This document shows positions 16,597-24,481 of a stretch of DNA of 34,818 nt, piece by piece. Below the pieces are notes generated by a model. It worked only from the letters and a program-made list of their open reading frames with translations. It had not been told where the DNA came from and did not search any database. The number at the start of each line of letters is the position of its first letter. Positions within the stretch are counted from its first letter, which is position 1. Source of the DNA: DATBHM01 sp036557505 (GTDB taxonomy: Bacteria; Actinomycetota; UBA4738; JACQTL01); contig DATBHM010000089.1 in NCBI GenBank assembly GCA_036557505.1, positions 1 to 34,818 of the forward strand, in the 5' to 3' direction. A program made the position numbers and the translations under genes.

Positions 16597-16674
16597 CGCG
16601 GTTCGACCGATCCCTTGTCCACGAGGGGTTCAGGTGCGAGCCTGGGCCGGTTGGAGCGCACAGGAGGCGAACCC

Positions 16675-17439
16675 GTGGGCCTGTTCATGAAGAAGACGAA
16701 GCCGGACGAGGAGCTGCTGGCCCAGGGCGTACGTGGCCACGCCACCGTGCTCCACGTCGAGCGGCCGAAGATGGACCTGGAGATGTCGATGTCGAACCGG
16801 AAGGCGGAGGAGATGCTCCGCGGCGACATCACACCGATCCGCCGGAAGATGCGCCTGAAAGTCGAGGTCCCCGGCCGCGAGACCTACGAGCTCGAGACCA
16901 AGCTGAACATCCCCGTGATGCTCTCCGGGAAGGTCGTCGCGGGCGCCGGGATCACCGTCCTGGTCGACCAGGATGACCCGAAGCACCTGGCGGTCGACTG
17001 GTCGGCGGGGGTGGAGCAGGGGTCGACGTCCGCGATGTTCGCCGACAACCCGATGGCCGCCGCCGCGCTCCAGGGCGCCGGATACGACCCGAAGGTGCTC
17101 GCACAGCAGATCGACGCGGCGAGGGCCCAGGCCGGGCAGGCCATGGCGGCCTGGCAGGCGTGGCAAGCCCAGCAGGCCCAGGCGGGCGCGGTTCCCGGAT
17201 CGACGCCTCCGGGATGGCCGGCCGGCGCCGTCCCGCCGATTCAGCTCCCCCCGGGCTGGCAGATGCCGCCCGGATTCCCCCAGATCCCCGGGGCGGTCCC
17301 GCCGGGCTCGGTCCCGCCGGGCTCGGTCTCGCCGGGCTCGGAGGAAACCCCCGGTACCGCCCCGCCGGGATCACAGCCCTGGCCGGATGCGACGACGAAC
17401 CCCGTGGGGCCGACGTCCGAGGACGAGCCCAAGGACTGA
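16675..17439 (+). CDS. Cytosolic protein with PPG(S/A)V repeat tail
   Basis: 254 aa, no recognised family. GTG 16675 is set by AGGAGG about 7 nt upstream. Residues 1-110 look like a beta-rich domain that begins MGLFMKKTKPDEELLAQGV and contains a TATVL-type strand pattern and VLVDQDDPKHLAVDW, resembling small domains found in actinobacterial membrane or cell-surface loci. Residues 115-165 are helical and Ala/Gln-rich (QAMAAWQAWQAQQAQ). The tail is Pro/Gly-rich with PPGSV repeats almost identical to those in the zinc-ribbon protein at 8948-9886. No signal peptide or membrane helix is seen, so it is probably cytosolic. The shared repeat could mean a common binding partner. Transcription ends at the hairpin at 17461-17490. 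Confidence 0.8.
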   Translation: MGLFMKKTKPDEELLAQGVRGHATVLHVERPKMDLEMSMSNRKAEEMLRGDITPIRRKMRLKVEVPGRETYELETKLNIPVMLSGKVVAGAGITVLVDQDDPKHLAVDWSAGVEQGSTSAMFADNPMAAAALQGAGYDPKVLAQQIDAARAQAGQAMAAWQAWQAQQAQAGAVPGSTPPGWPAGAVPPIQLPPGWQMPPGFPQIPGAVPPGSVPPGSVSPGSEETPGTAPPGSQPWPDATTNPVGPTSEDEPKD

Positions 17440-17460
17440 CAACCCATCGCCCGGCACCAA

Positions 17461-17490
17461 GAAGGCGGGCTCCTCCGGGAGCCCGCCTTC
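17461..17490. terminator. Strong hairpin between convergent genes
   Basis: A perfect 12-bp inverted repeat, GAAGGCGGGCTC / GAGCCCGCCTTC, with a CTCCGG loop, lies 21 nt after the stop of the plus gene and 47 nt past the stop of the minus gene. There is little U-tract (CGGTTGTTC follows), as is usual in high-GC actinobacteria. It could serve both strands. Confidence 0.75.
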
Positions 17491-17537
17491 CGGTTGTTCG
17501 GCGAGCCGATGTGCCCGCCCGTCGGGGGATCACTCCA

Positions 17538-20282
17538 TCACGCGGGCGGGGCCCACCGCGCGATGTTGTCGGAGCCGGTCAGCCCGGCCGTGCCGAAGTT
17601 CCCGGCCACGTAGATCCCGTTCGGCGCGGCGTCGACGCCGGACGCGTAGGGAGGAACGCCGCACCCTTCGGGGCATCCCAGTGCGCTGCCCATGGTCGAC
17701 CACGTCGAGGACTGCGGGTTCCACTGGGCGATGCCCCGGGCGGCCAGTCCGCCCGCCGTGGGGAAGTCTCCCGCGACGTAGACCTTGCCGCCCGCGGCCG
17801 CGAGCGACGCGACGGAGTCGCCGGCGGTGTCGTGGCCCGCACCCGACTTGAGCGGCTTCCACCGCGTCTTGGTGCTCTTGAGGACGGCGACCCCGAGGCT
17901 CGCGACGTTGTTGGCGGCGACCTGGTTGGGGGACATGTGGAGGATCCCCGCGTGGTCGAAGAACCCGCCGACGTACAGCGTCGTCCCCACCCGCAGCAGG
18001 GTCTCGACGTTGCCGGGTGCGGCCCCGGCTCCCGAGCCCACCGTCACCCCGCACCCGAACGGGTAGTACCACGTGCCGGGCGTGGAGGTGTTCCACATGA
18101 TCAGGCCGTTGATGTCGTATCCGGACACGGTCTCGCACGGCCGCTTCCCGTGCTGGGTGCCGCCGTGGTCGCACGGGCTGTTCGGGACGCAGTCCAGCAG
18201 GTCGCCGCCCATGAAGACCCACTTCCCGTCGAACGCGATCGCGGTGATCCCGCCGGCGCCGAACACCGGCCCGAGCTTCGACCACCCGGCCGTCCTGGTG
18301 AGCGCCGTCCCGAGCTTCCACCGCGCGGCCGGGGCGCCCACCGGCTTGCCGCCGGCCTTGTCGAACGATCCGCCCGCGTACAGGAAGCCGCCGGAGACGC
18401 CGAACGCCTGCACGATGCCGTCGGTGCCGCCTCCCACCGCGTGCCAGTGCCCGGCCGAGAAGACCGCGATGTTGCGCGCGGCCACGCCGCTCACCGACGA
18501 GAAGTCTCCCCCGATGAACACCTGGCTCTTGTAGACGGTGATCGCGTACACCATCGGCCCGGCCACGGTGGAGCCGCCGGCGACGCCGGAGCCCATGCCG
18601 TGCCACGCCGACCCGTCCCATCGCGAGATTCCGCGCGTCAGGACCGGCCCCGTCTGGTCGAAGGACCCTCCGACGTATTCGCTCCCGCCGCCGTGGGCCA
18701 CGACCAGCCCGAACCCGCGGCCGTTCTCACCGTTCGTCACGCCCTGGCCGAGCGTCGACCAGGTGGAGCCCCTCAGCACGCCGATGTCGTCGACGAGCAG
18801 GGCGCTCTGGATCGGCCCTCCCGTGTCGAACGAACCGCCGACGTACTGCCCGCCGGCCGGGTCGTCGGCGAACACGTTCACCGTCGACGGCAGCTGGGCG
18901 ATCGGCAGCACGGTCCACGCCGGCGAGCTGAGGTTGAACGACGCCAGCCCGCCCTTCGTGACCTTCGCTCCCGGCTGGAGATGGTCGAACGACCCCCCGA
19001 CGAAGAGCGTGGTGCCGCTGACGTGGAGGGCGCCCACGACGCCCTCCTCGCCCGATTTCGTCACGCCGGAGTGGGCGCCGTCGACCGCGCTCCACGACGA
19101 GCCGTTCCACCTGGCGAGGGAGTTCACGTCGATCGTGCCGGCACCGGTGAAGTCGCCGCCGACGTAGAGATTGGAACCGTCCGAGGCGAGGGCATCGACC
19201 TCGGACTGGAAGAACCCGTTGGAGATGCCGCCGCCGAGGGCGCTCCACTGCGACGACGAGGTGTTCCACCTGGCGATGTTGGCCGCGTCCACCGTCCCGG
19301 CGCTGTCGAAGCTCCCGCCCGCGTACAGGGTGGACCCGATCAGTTGGAGCGCGTGGACGTCTCCGGGGATGTCCGGGCAGTCGGCGCAGGTGTACAGGCC
19401 GCGCCCGAGCGCGCTCCACGACGAGCCGTTCCACCGGGCGATGCTGTTGACGTTCGTGCTCCCGGCGCGGCCGAAGGATCCCGCCGCGTACAGCGTGGAG
19501 CCGGAGACGGCGAACGCCTCGACCCGGACGAAGCAGAAGTCTCCGCACCCGCCGTCCGAGACCCCGGTGCCGAGCGGGCTCCACGTGTTCGTCTGCGTAT
19601 CGAACGCCGCGACGTCGTTCACCGTCACCGGCGTCGACCCGTTCACCGCCTGGTTGAAGATCCCGCCGACGAACAACGTGTTCCCGGACACCGCGAGCGC
19701 GTCGACCTCCGGGCCCTCGTCCTGCGGCGCGCCGCGGAGGCCGCCGGACAGCGCATGCCAGGCGTGCCCGTCCCACCGCAGGACGAGCGAGTGCGGCGCG
19801 CCGCCGGCGAACGAGAAGACGCCCCCGACGAAGACGTCGGTCCCGTGGACGGCGATGGCGTTCACAGCGCTCGCGCTGATGCCGTTCTGCACCCCGGGCT
19901 CCCCGAACCGGTCGTCCCAGTTGGCGTCGCCCGGCTTCCGGGCGGCCGTCGTCTGGTCCCCCGCCGTCCGGGCCGTCGTGTCCGACGCGGAGCGCTGCCG
20001 CACCAGACGGGGCGCACCGTCCGGACCGAGCACCAGCCGGTACCCGCGCGCGCTGAAGCTTCCGGAGACGCCCGCGCCGGTCCGGATGGACCCGTCGGGA
20101 CGAAGGATGGACGCCACGCTGGCCGGAGCCGGGGCGGATGGCCTCGTCGCGGGGGCGCGCCGATCCGCGGACACGGGCCGGGGGGCCGCGGCTGCCGAGG
20201 CGGCCGTCAGGCCCGCCACCACGATCACGGCGAGAGCGGACAGCAGGGCGCGCGGGCCCCGCGAATGGAACCGGAGCTGCAT
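17538..20282 (-). CDS. Secreted beta-propeller-type protein with about 14 YxGGxF repeats
   Basis: 914 aa. Signal peptide LLSALAVIVVAGLTAASAAAA, cut near residue 33. After a linker (about 35-150), about fourteen repeats of 45-60 residues run to the C-terminus. Each has a strand of the form (L/V)(Y/F)VGG(S/D)F, often followed by AG....NIARWNGSSWSALG.G. Examples are LYVGGDFTGAG, LFVGGSFDH, VFIGGDFSS and VYVAGDFPTAG. The pattern resembles kelch/Rax2-like and other WD-type propeller repeats, and fourteen units would fit two seven-bladed propellers. No catalytic motif or cell-wall anchor is seen; a secreted binding or structural protein is likely. ATG 20282 has GGAGG about 5 nt upstream, itself preceded by a small hairpin. 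Convergent with the preceding plus gene. Confidence 0.87.
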   Translation of the reverse strand: MQLRFHSRGPRALLSALAVIVVAGLTAASAAAAPRPVSADRRAPATRPSAPAPASVASILRPDGSIRTGAGVSGSFSARGYRLVLGPDGAPRLVRQRSASDTTARTAGDQTTAARKPGDANWDDRFGEPGVQNGISASAVNAIAVHGTDVFVGGVFSFAGGAPHSLVLRWDGHAWHALSGGLRGAPQDEGPEVDALAVSGNTLFVGGIFNQAVNGSTPVTVNDVAAFDTQTNTWSPLGTGVSDGGCGDFCFVRVEAFAVSGSTLYAAGSFGRAGSTNVNSIARWNGSSWSALGRGLYTCADCPDIPGDVHALQLIGSTLYAGGSFDSAGTVDAANIARWNTSSSQWSALGGGISNGFFQSEVDALASDGSNLYVGGDFTGAGTIDVNSLARWNGSSWSAVDGAHSGVTKSGEEGVVGALHVSGTTLFVGGSFDHLQPGAKVTKGGLASFNLSSPAWTVLPIAQLPSTVNVFADDPAGGQYVGGSFDTGGPIQSALLVDDIGVLRGSTWSTLGQGVTNGENGRGFGLVVAHGGGSEYVGGSFDQTGPVLTRGISRWDGSAWHGMGSGVAGGSTVAGPMVYAITVYKSQVFIGGDFSSVSGVAARNIAVFSAGHWHAVGGGTDGIVQAFGVSGGFLYAGGSFDKAGGKPVGAPAARWKLGTALTRTAGWSKLGPVFGAGGITAIAFDGKWVFMGGDLLDCVPNSPCDHGGTQHGKRPCETVSGYDINGLIMWNTSTPGTWYYPFGCGVTVGSGAGAAPGNVETLLRVGTTLYVGGFFDHAGILHMSPNQVAANNVASLGVAVLKSTKTRWKPLKSGAGHDTAGDSVASLAAAGGKVYVAGDFPTAGGLAARGIAQWNPQSSTWSTMGSALGCPEGCGVPPYASGVDAAPNGIYVAGNFGTAGLTGSDNIARWAPPA

Positions 20283-20293
20283 TGGATCCTCCT

Positions 20294-20314
20294 CCTCGCC
20301 CGCGCGCGGCGAGG
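20294..20314 (-). promoter_or_regulatory. Hairpin next to the ribosome site of the propeller gene
   Basis: Minus-strand CCTCGCC and GGCGAGG arms, 7 nt apart, end right where the AGGAGG site begins. It could modulate translation; in DNA this GC-rich a 7-bp stem may also be chance. Confidence 0.35.
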
Positions 20315-20533
20315 AATCGCGGACACGCGGGCACCCAAGCCGCAGTCGTTGCGGCCCGACGAAGATGCACCTGAACTAGCGCAAATGTCAATGCAAGGGA
20401 GGAACGCGGCGTACCATCGGTTCCCTCGCGGAACGGAGAGCCGTCATGCGGGCACGTCCCCCGATGGTCCCACGCCGGGCCGGCGGCTCACTCGAGCGCG
20501 TTCGGCGGCTTCGGCGTCGGTGACCCGATCGGG

Positions 20534-21298
20534 CTAGCAGTCCGGGGCGCAGGTCGGAGAGATGCTGTTCGAATACGACGACGGGATGGGGTGCGGCAGC
20601 TCCGCGTCGTTGCCGTAGGCGAGGACGATGTCATCGTGCTGCCGGAGCGGGATGGTGCCCGGGGCGCCCGAAAAGGGCTTCCCGTTCACGAAGGCGCGGA
20701 GCTGGCGTCCGCCCGAGGCGCAGTACCCGCCGATGCAGGTCGAGGTCAGCCGCACGCCCCACACGCCGAAGAACTGACCCAGGGTGAACCGCCGGACCGT
20801 GGGGGACTCGACATGCATGATGCCGCTCGCGTCGTGTGTGTGCAGGGACGTGAGATACCCCGCCTCCTGGTCGATGCCGATGTTGGCGGGGACGACCACC
20901 GGCCGGCCTTCGACGAAGATCTGCAACAGGTCGTGGTGGTGGAGGGTCGCGGCCATCTGCGCCTGGGCGGGCAGGCCCAATGCCTCGAGGCGCTCCCGGA
21001 GGTCCGCGTATTCGGGCGGCCACGGCGCGGGGCCGGTCTGGAGTCCGGGAAGCGCCGTGGAGGAGCCGCCGGACGAGGCCACGATCGCGACCACACCGGC
21101 CACGACCGCCACGGCCACGACCGCCACGATCGCGATTCGGGTGTTCCGCTTTCGGCGTGCCGCGCGGCGGGCCGCCTCCCGCCGAACCGCTTGCGCGGCA
21201 TCGCGCTGCTGTTTGCGGGTGGGCTGCGCCCCGGGAGGCCGAGCCGGCCCTGCGGAGCCAGGTCGCCCGCCGGAACGGGGTCGTTTCCTCTTCGCCAC
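20534..21298 (-). CDS. Membrane-anchored His-rich protein of an uncharacterised family
   Basis: 254 aa. A long basic N-terminus (1-53, Arg/Lys/Gln-rich) precedes one membrane helix (about 55-74), so the C-terminal domain faces out. That domain has a striking histidine pattern: LHHHDLLQIFVEG (119-131), SLHTHDASGIMHVESP (151-166), and RQHDDIVLAYG (219-229), with FTLGQFFGVWGVRL between. I have a general memory of this arrangement in proteins of unknown function in actinobacteria and archaea. Metal binding by His120-122, His153, His155, His162 and His221 is inferred from the clustering. Two Cys pairs (188/193, 250/254) may be disulphides. GTG 21298 has GGAG 6 nt upstream. The 20283-20533 gap that follows on this strand holds no gene I can support. 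Confidence 0.83.
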   Translation of the reverse strand: MAKRKRPRSGGRPGSAGPARPPGAQPTRKQQRDAAQAVRREAARRAARRKRNTRIAIVAVVAVAVVAGVVAIVASSGGSSTALPGLQTGPAPWPPEYADLRERLEALGLPAQAQMAATLHHHDLLQIFVEGRPVVVPANIGIDQEAGYLTSLHTHDASGIMHVESPTVRRFTLGQFFGVWGVRLTSTCIGGYCASGGRQLRAFVNGKPFSGAPGTIPLRQHDDIVLAYGNDAELPHPIPSSYSNSISPTCAPDC

Positions 21299-21444
21299 TC
21301 GTCACTCCATTGGTGACCGCACGGGGGCGCCCGGACGCCGAGCAAAGCGTCCCACAGCATCGTGGGCCTCGGTGGGACCTCAGGAGCCGAGGAACCGCCC
21401 ACGACCAGGGTGGGAAACCCCTCCCGGACGGCTGCCGATCGCGT

Positions 21445-22935
21445 TCACCCCGCCCGGGGGGTGGCCCTGGCCGGCTCGCTTCCCCGCCGCCGGACCCGAT
21501 ACCGCGCGACGCGTGGAGGGGGGCCGGTCGGGCGCCGCGGAGAGGGCCGAAGCAGCACCGGCGGCCGCGGGCGCTGATGGAAGTCGAACTCGCTGATGAG
21601 GTTTCCGAGGACGGGCGAGTCCTCGGCGACGCTCGGCCGGGAGTCGGGGCGGCCGTCCGTCGCCGGGTCGATGCGCTGGCCGCCGAGGAAGTCGTCCTCG
21701 ATGAACTTCAGGTACGCGTCGAAGGACAGCGTCTGGTGGTCGATGTACCCCCGTCGCGCGTACGGCGAGATCAACAGCCCGGGAACGCGGATCCCGTACC
21801 CCACGCTGCTCGCACGCGGGGGAACGACGTGATCGTAGAACCCGCCCCAGTCGTCCCAGGCGAGGAAGATCGCGGTCGACGACCAGTCGGGACCCCGCAT
21901 CACGGCGTCGATCAGGCGCGTCACGTACGCCTCGCCCGTCCGGACCGACGCCGGGGGGTGCTCGCTGTCGCGCTGGTTGGGGACGATCCAGGCCACGTTG
22001 GGGAGGGTTCCCCTCCTCGCGGCCCGGAGGAAGTCGCCCGCCGGTTGGACGTTCGAGAGCTGGTCGTCCTCCTGCACGTCCTCGAACCTCGGCAGGGGGT
22101 TCCAGATGCTCGGCGTTCCCGCGGACTGGTGCCCCTGGTAGCAGAACATCCGGTCGTTGGCGCAGTCGGGCTGGGCGCCCAGGCCGATGTAGTACCGCCA
22201 CGAGACGCCGTCCTGGTGCAGCAACCAGGTCAGGTCGGTCCACGGGTAGCCCCCGGCCGGCAGCGGAGCTCCGGCTCCGAAGCCGATGTCCGTTCGGCAC
22301 GACATGGGATCGCGCGTGTTCGAGCACCGGGCGGACCACGCCGACACCATCCACAGGTGCGACGGGAGACTCCACGACTTCACCGGCTCGAACATGTGGT
22401 CCTGCAGGACGAAGTCCTTCGCGTACGTCCAGTAGTTCGGGATCTCGCGGGCCGTGTGGTAGCCCATGACGTCGGGGATGAGGTCGTCGGAGATGCCGCC
22501 GGCGCACCGCGGATCATCCGGGGGGGCGGCGCTGCAGAACTGTCGTCGCGCGAGGAGCGCCCGCCGGACGAAGCCGTTCATCCTGCCGCCGTCGATGTCC
22601 CTGGTCGCGTCGGCCGCGCCGTGGGGCCCACCCAGGTTGACGTCGCTCGTGTCGTGGTAGGGGCGGACGCACCGGTGCAGCGCGGGGTCCGGGACGCAGA
22701 CCGTCGGCACCCCGTTCCGCATTGGGATGCCGTCGGCACCGGGGAACGTCCCGAAGTACGAGTCGAACGACCGGTTCTCCTGCATGATCACGATGACGTG
22801 CTTGATCTTGTGGATGCCGGTCAGCGTCACGGTGCCGGTGCCCTCGCTGGCATCCACCGCCGCGCAGCTCACGCCGACGAGCGCCACGACCGCCGCCCCC
22901 GCGACGAGCCGCGCCCGCGTGCCGGCGAATGCCAT
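21445..22935 (-). CDS. Secreted phosphoesterase (acid phosphatase/phospholipase C-like), intact
   Basis: 496 aa. Lipoprotein-like signal (VALVGVSC, Cys24). Family PF04185 landmarks: HVIVIMQENRSFDSYFG (46-62), DGGRMNGF near residue 115, LPSHLWMVSAWS, AWDDWGGFYDHVVPP in the second half, SPYARRGYIDHQTLSFDAYLKFIEDDF near the end. The family includes AcpA acid phosphatase and phospholipases C, which use metal-site Asp/His residues for phosphoester hydrolysis outside the cytosol; substrate cannot be told from sequence. It is a paralogue of the frameshifted copy at 3242-4650 and supplies the reference for locating that frameshift. ATG 22935 has only a weak GGTGG upstream. A following gap (21299-21444) separates it from the His-rich gene on the same strand. 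Confidence 0.9.
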   Translation of the reverse strand: MAFAGTRARLVAGAAVVALVGVSCAAVDASEGTGTVTLTGIHKIKHVIVIMQENRSFDSYFGTFPGADGIPMRNGVPTVCVPDPALHRCVRPYHDTSDVNLGGPHGAADATRDIDGGRMNGFVRRALLARRQFCSAAPPDDPRCAGGISDDLIPDVMGYHTAREIPNYWTYAKDFVLQDHMFEPVKSWSLPSHLWMVSAWSARCSNTRDPMSCRTDIGFGAGAPLPAGGYPWTDLTWLLHQDGVSWRYYIGLGAQPDCANDRMFCYQGHQSAGTPSIWNPLPRFEDVQEDDQLSNVQPAGDFLRAARRGTLPNVAWIVPNQRDSEHPPASVRTGEAYVTRLIDAVMRGPDWSSTAIFLAWDDWGGFYDHVVPPRASSVGYGIRVPGLLISPYARRGYIDHQTLSFDAYLKFIEDDFLGGQRIDPATDGRPDSRPSVAEDSPVLGNLISEFDFHQRPRPPVLLRPSPRRPTGPPPRVARYRVRRRGSEPARATPRAG

Positions 22936-23029
22936 CCACCGAGAGTTCGCCGGACCTGCGGGCAGGGTTCGCGGCGGCCCGTGACGGACACATATTCGCG
23001 ACGTTGCGTGAGCTCGCGAACGGGTTCCC

Positions 23030-23602
23030 TCAGAGGTGCGGGAAGAGGAACGGCGCGACGCCCGGGACGTTGTCGTATCGGTAGTCGTGCCCGGCAGCGT
23101 CCGCGGTGTAGCTCGACTGGACGGCCCACCTGACGACGCCGCTTCCCCGCACGGTCATCGCCCCTTTCGGGAAGGCGCACCTCGCGACGGTCCCGGCGGC
23201 CGAATAGCTCACCACGGCATCGTCGTCGAGCACGACCGCGCCGGAGGCGTCCCTGAGCCAGCAGTGCATCCGGTGTGGATCGCCCGGGAACTTGTGGCGA
23301 AAGATGTCGAGCCGGTAGTCCGCCGACGACGTCGAACGCGAGTCCATCGGCCACATCAGGTCGGGGGTGTGGAGCGTGGCCCACGGCACCGCATGGTCGA
23401 ACACGACCCGGAACCTGACGATCTTGGCCGGATGGCCGTTGATCGAACCATGTACGACGGCGCTCGTCACCCTTCGGATGTCCATCCTGGTGTTCGAGTC
23501 CCGGGGATCGCCTGCGGCGTAGTCCGCGCGTGCGGGAACCGAGACCGCGAGCGAGCCGAGGAGCACGACGATGGGGAGAACACGAGCCGACCTGCGTGCC
23601 AT
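23030..23602 (-). CDS. Small secreted protein of unknown function
   Basis: 190 aa. Signal peptide (RVLPIVVLLGSLAVSVPARA, cut near residue 26). The mature part is beta-rich, with Asp/His/Arg scattered through it (VFDHAVPW, LDIFRHKFPGDPHRMHCW) and two Cys (about 113 and 140) that may pair. No family is recognised. ATG 23602 is preceded by GGGAGG at 8 nt. On the minus strand TAAGAT (23638-23633) could be its -10 element. Divergent from the reductase gene; the 165-bp gap between them holds no other gene. Confidence 0.75.
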   Translation of the reverse strand: MARRSARVLPIVVLLGSLAVSVPARADYAAGDPRDSNTRMDIRRVTSAVVHGSINGHPAKIVRFRVVFDHAVPWATLHTPDLMWPMDSRSTSSADYRLDIFRHKFPGDPHRMHCWLRDASGAVVLDDDAVVSYSAAGTVARCAFPKGAMTVRGSGVVRWAVQSSYTADAAGHDYRYDNVPGVAPFLFPHL

Positions 23603-23767
23603 GAGCCCGACCTCCCTGGAGTGGTCGGTCGAATCTTAGTCAGGGGCGGCCGGAGCCTCACCCCGAGAACCACGGTTCGATGCTCGGACCGATGAGTCCG
23701 GGCGAGGACGGCGGTCGGAAGCGAGAGGATGTCGAATCGTCGTCGTTCGGATCGACGGGAGGCCGTG

Positions 23768-24418
23768 ATGGGGAAGGTGTGGTTCCAGCTGTCGGTGTCG
23801 GTGGACGGGTACTCGGCCGGGCCAGAACAGAGCCTGGAGAATCCGCTCGGGCTCGGAGGGATGCGGCTGTTCCAATGGCAGTTCGCCCTGGAGGCGTGGC
23901 ACCGACTCTCCGGTTCGGAGGGCCCGGGCGAGGTCAACGCGAGCACGCCGGTGTTCGAGGAGGCGCTCACGGACTACGGCGCGGTGGTCATGGGACGGAA
24001 CATGTTCGGCGGCGGACACGGCGCCTGGGCGGACGACCCACCGTGGACCGGCTGGTGGGGGGACGACCCCCCGTACCACACGCCGGTGTTCGTGCTCACG
24101 CACCACCCGCGTGATCCGCAGCCGATGGAGGGCGGGACGACGTTCCATTTCGTCACCGACGGCATCGAGTCGGCGGTGGCGCAGGCGAAGCAGGCCGCAG
24201 GCGATCGGAACGTGCTCATCGGGGGCGGGCCCAGCGCGGTGCAGCAAGCCGTGGCGGCCGACCTGGTCGACGAGTTCGAGCTGCACATCGCCCCCGTCGT
24301 GCTGGGGCAGGGCGAACGCCTCCTGGTCGGCATCGGGACCCCGGAGCTCGAGCAGATCCGCGTGGTCGAGGCGCCGGGCGTGACCCACGTGAAGTACCGG
24401 GTCCTTCGACCGGCGTGA
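23768..24418 (+). CDS. RibD C-terminal / dihydrofolate reductase-like protein
   Basis: 216 aa, normal for single-domain members of this family. LSVSVDGYSAGP (8-19) is the N-terminal strand typical of RibD_C proteins; VVMGRNMF (73-80) and NVLIGGGPSAVQQAVAADLVDEF (148-170) form the NADPH-binding core; HIAPVVLGQGERLL (173-186) closes the domain. Members reduce folate- or pyrimidine-like substrates with NADPH, but stand-alone copies such as this mostly have no assigned substrate. ATG 23768 is chosen because GGGAGG lies 5 nt upstream; an in-frame ATG 39 nt earlier lacks a site. Followed after 63 nt by ltrA, possibly co-transcribed. Confidence 0.9.
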   Translation: MGKVWFQLSVSVDGYSAGPEQSLENPLGLGGMRLFQWQFALEAWHRLSGSEGPGEVNASTPVFEEALTDYGAVVMGRNMFGGGHGAWADDPPWTGWWGDDPPYHTPVFVLTHHPRDPQPMEGGTTFHFVTDGIESAVAQAKQAAGDRNVLIGGGPSAVQQAVAADLVDEFELHIAPVVLGQGERLLVGIGTPELEQIRVVEAPGVTHVKYRVLRPA

Positions 24419-24481
24419 CGGCCCATCGCCGGGCGCCGCGCGTTGCGCGCCCGGGTGCGACGCGTTTCACTCCGAGTCGCC

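Noticed and set aside
17160..20537. 1125-codon plus-strand open frame opposite the propeller gene
   Set aside because: It is antisense to a protein with signal peptide and 14 clear repeats, has no domain sense and has Arg/Pro/Gly-rich shadow composition typical of high-GC DNA.
24431..24452. GGGCGC/GCGCCC hairpin after the reductase gene
   Set aside because: Only 6 bp with a 10-nt GC-rich loop; too common in DNA of this composition to call a terminator.
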